The notes below the pieces were generated by a model that saw only the letters and a program-made list of their open reading frames with translations, was not told the origin of the DNA and made no database searches. Below are positions 14,485 to 14,513 of a stretch of 14,513 nt of DNA, one piece after another. The DNA is from an uncultured Gemmatimonadota bacterium (lineage in GTDB: Bacteria; Gemmatimonadota; Gemmatimonadetes; Gemmatimonadales; Gemmatimonadaceae): NCBI GenBank assembly GCA_946479895.1, contig CAMLHT010000085.1:1-14513 (forward strand), read 5' to 3'. Each line of letters begins with the position of its first letter. Within the stretch, counting starts at the first letter, position 1. The position numbers and the translations under genes were made by a program.

Positions 14485-14513
14485 CAGGTGTCCACGAAAC
14501 TGGGGGAAGTTCA

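Larger units (their letters stand above)
13257..14513 (+). mobile_element. Complete IS3-family insertion sequence
   Basis: 1,257 bases bounded by terminal inverted repeats: the left end TGAAGTTCCCCCGGTTTTGT and the inverse of the right end TGAACTTCCCCCAGTTTCGT, both continuing GGACACCT (25 of 28 matching). Inside are two overlapping genes, orfA and orfB, with a canonical -1 frameshift site. Both genes look intact, so the element may be active. The target duplication cannot be checked because the window stops exactly at the right end. Confidence 0.93.

Overview
The window is GC-rich DNA with dense genes on both strands. Its gene types are a roughly 1,070-residue sortilin/BNR-repeat exported protein with Gly/Arg-rich linkers, an exported M20 peptidase, an exported amidohydrolase and a GxxExxY protein inside palindromic repeats. 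This combination suggests an environmental Gemmatimonadota, or less likely an Acidobacteriota. The taxonomic call is inference from gene style and composition; there is no rRNA or marker gene here.

Layout. (1) 172-3387 (+): secreted sortilin-like BNR/beta-propeller protein, followed by a large palindrome (3417-3556) whose core is a textbook intrinsic terminator. (2) 3732-5009 (+): exported protein of unknown function, probably a beta-propeller. (3) 5026-5177: two oppositely oriented arrays of a 13-bp repeat around a perfect central hairpin, between convergent genes. (4) 5185-6864 (-): exported M20 amidohydrolase. (5) 6966-9178 (-): thrB-thrC, homoserine kinase and threonine synthase, overlapping by one base. 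(6) 9232-9341: nested palindrome in the divergent gap. (7) 9381-10694 (+): APC-family amino-acid/polyamine permease. (8) 10698-10830: second palindrome of the same family as 3417-3556, between convergent genes. (9) 10869-12128 (-): exported metal-dependent amidohydrolase. (10) 12161-12678: third copy of the palindrome arms, this time enclosing a GxxExxY gene (PD-(D/E)XK-like nuclease fold). (11) 12711-13238 (-): TonB-C-domain lipoprotein whose leader contains a lone fourth arm. (12) 13257-14513: complete IS3-family insertion sequence whose right end coincides with the last base of the window.

The ordinary part is threonine biosynthesis (homoserine to O-phosphohomoserine to threonine) beside a permease and several exported peptide- or amide-degrading proteins, consistent with a heterotroph that scavenges peptides. 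The interesting part is the repeat family. Two gene-less palindromes, one lone arm and one gene-bearing copy share the arm core GATGAACGCGGAAGA within 10 kb. In the gene-bearing copy the left arm supplies the start codon and first codons, and the right arm encodes part of the C-terminal tail. The two gene-less copies match between their own arms at positions where they differ from each other, and at one locus the symmetry runs into host coding sequence. This looks like a small mobile or self-templating element family built around a GxxExxY gene, with compact gene-less derivatives. Mobility and mechanism are inference.
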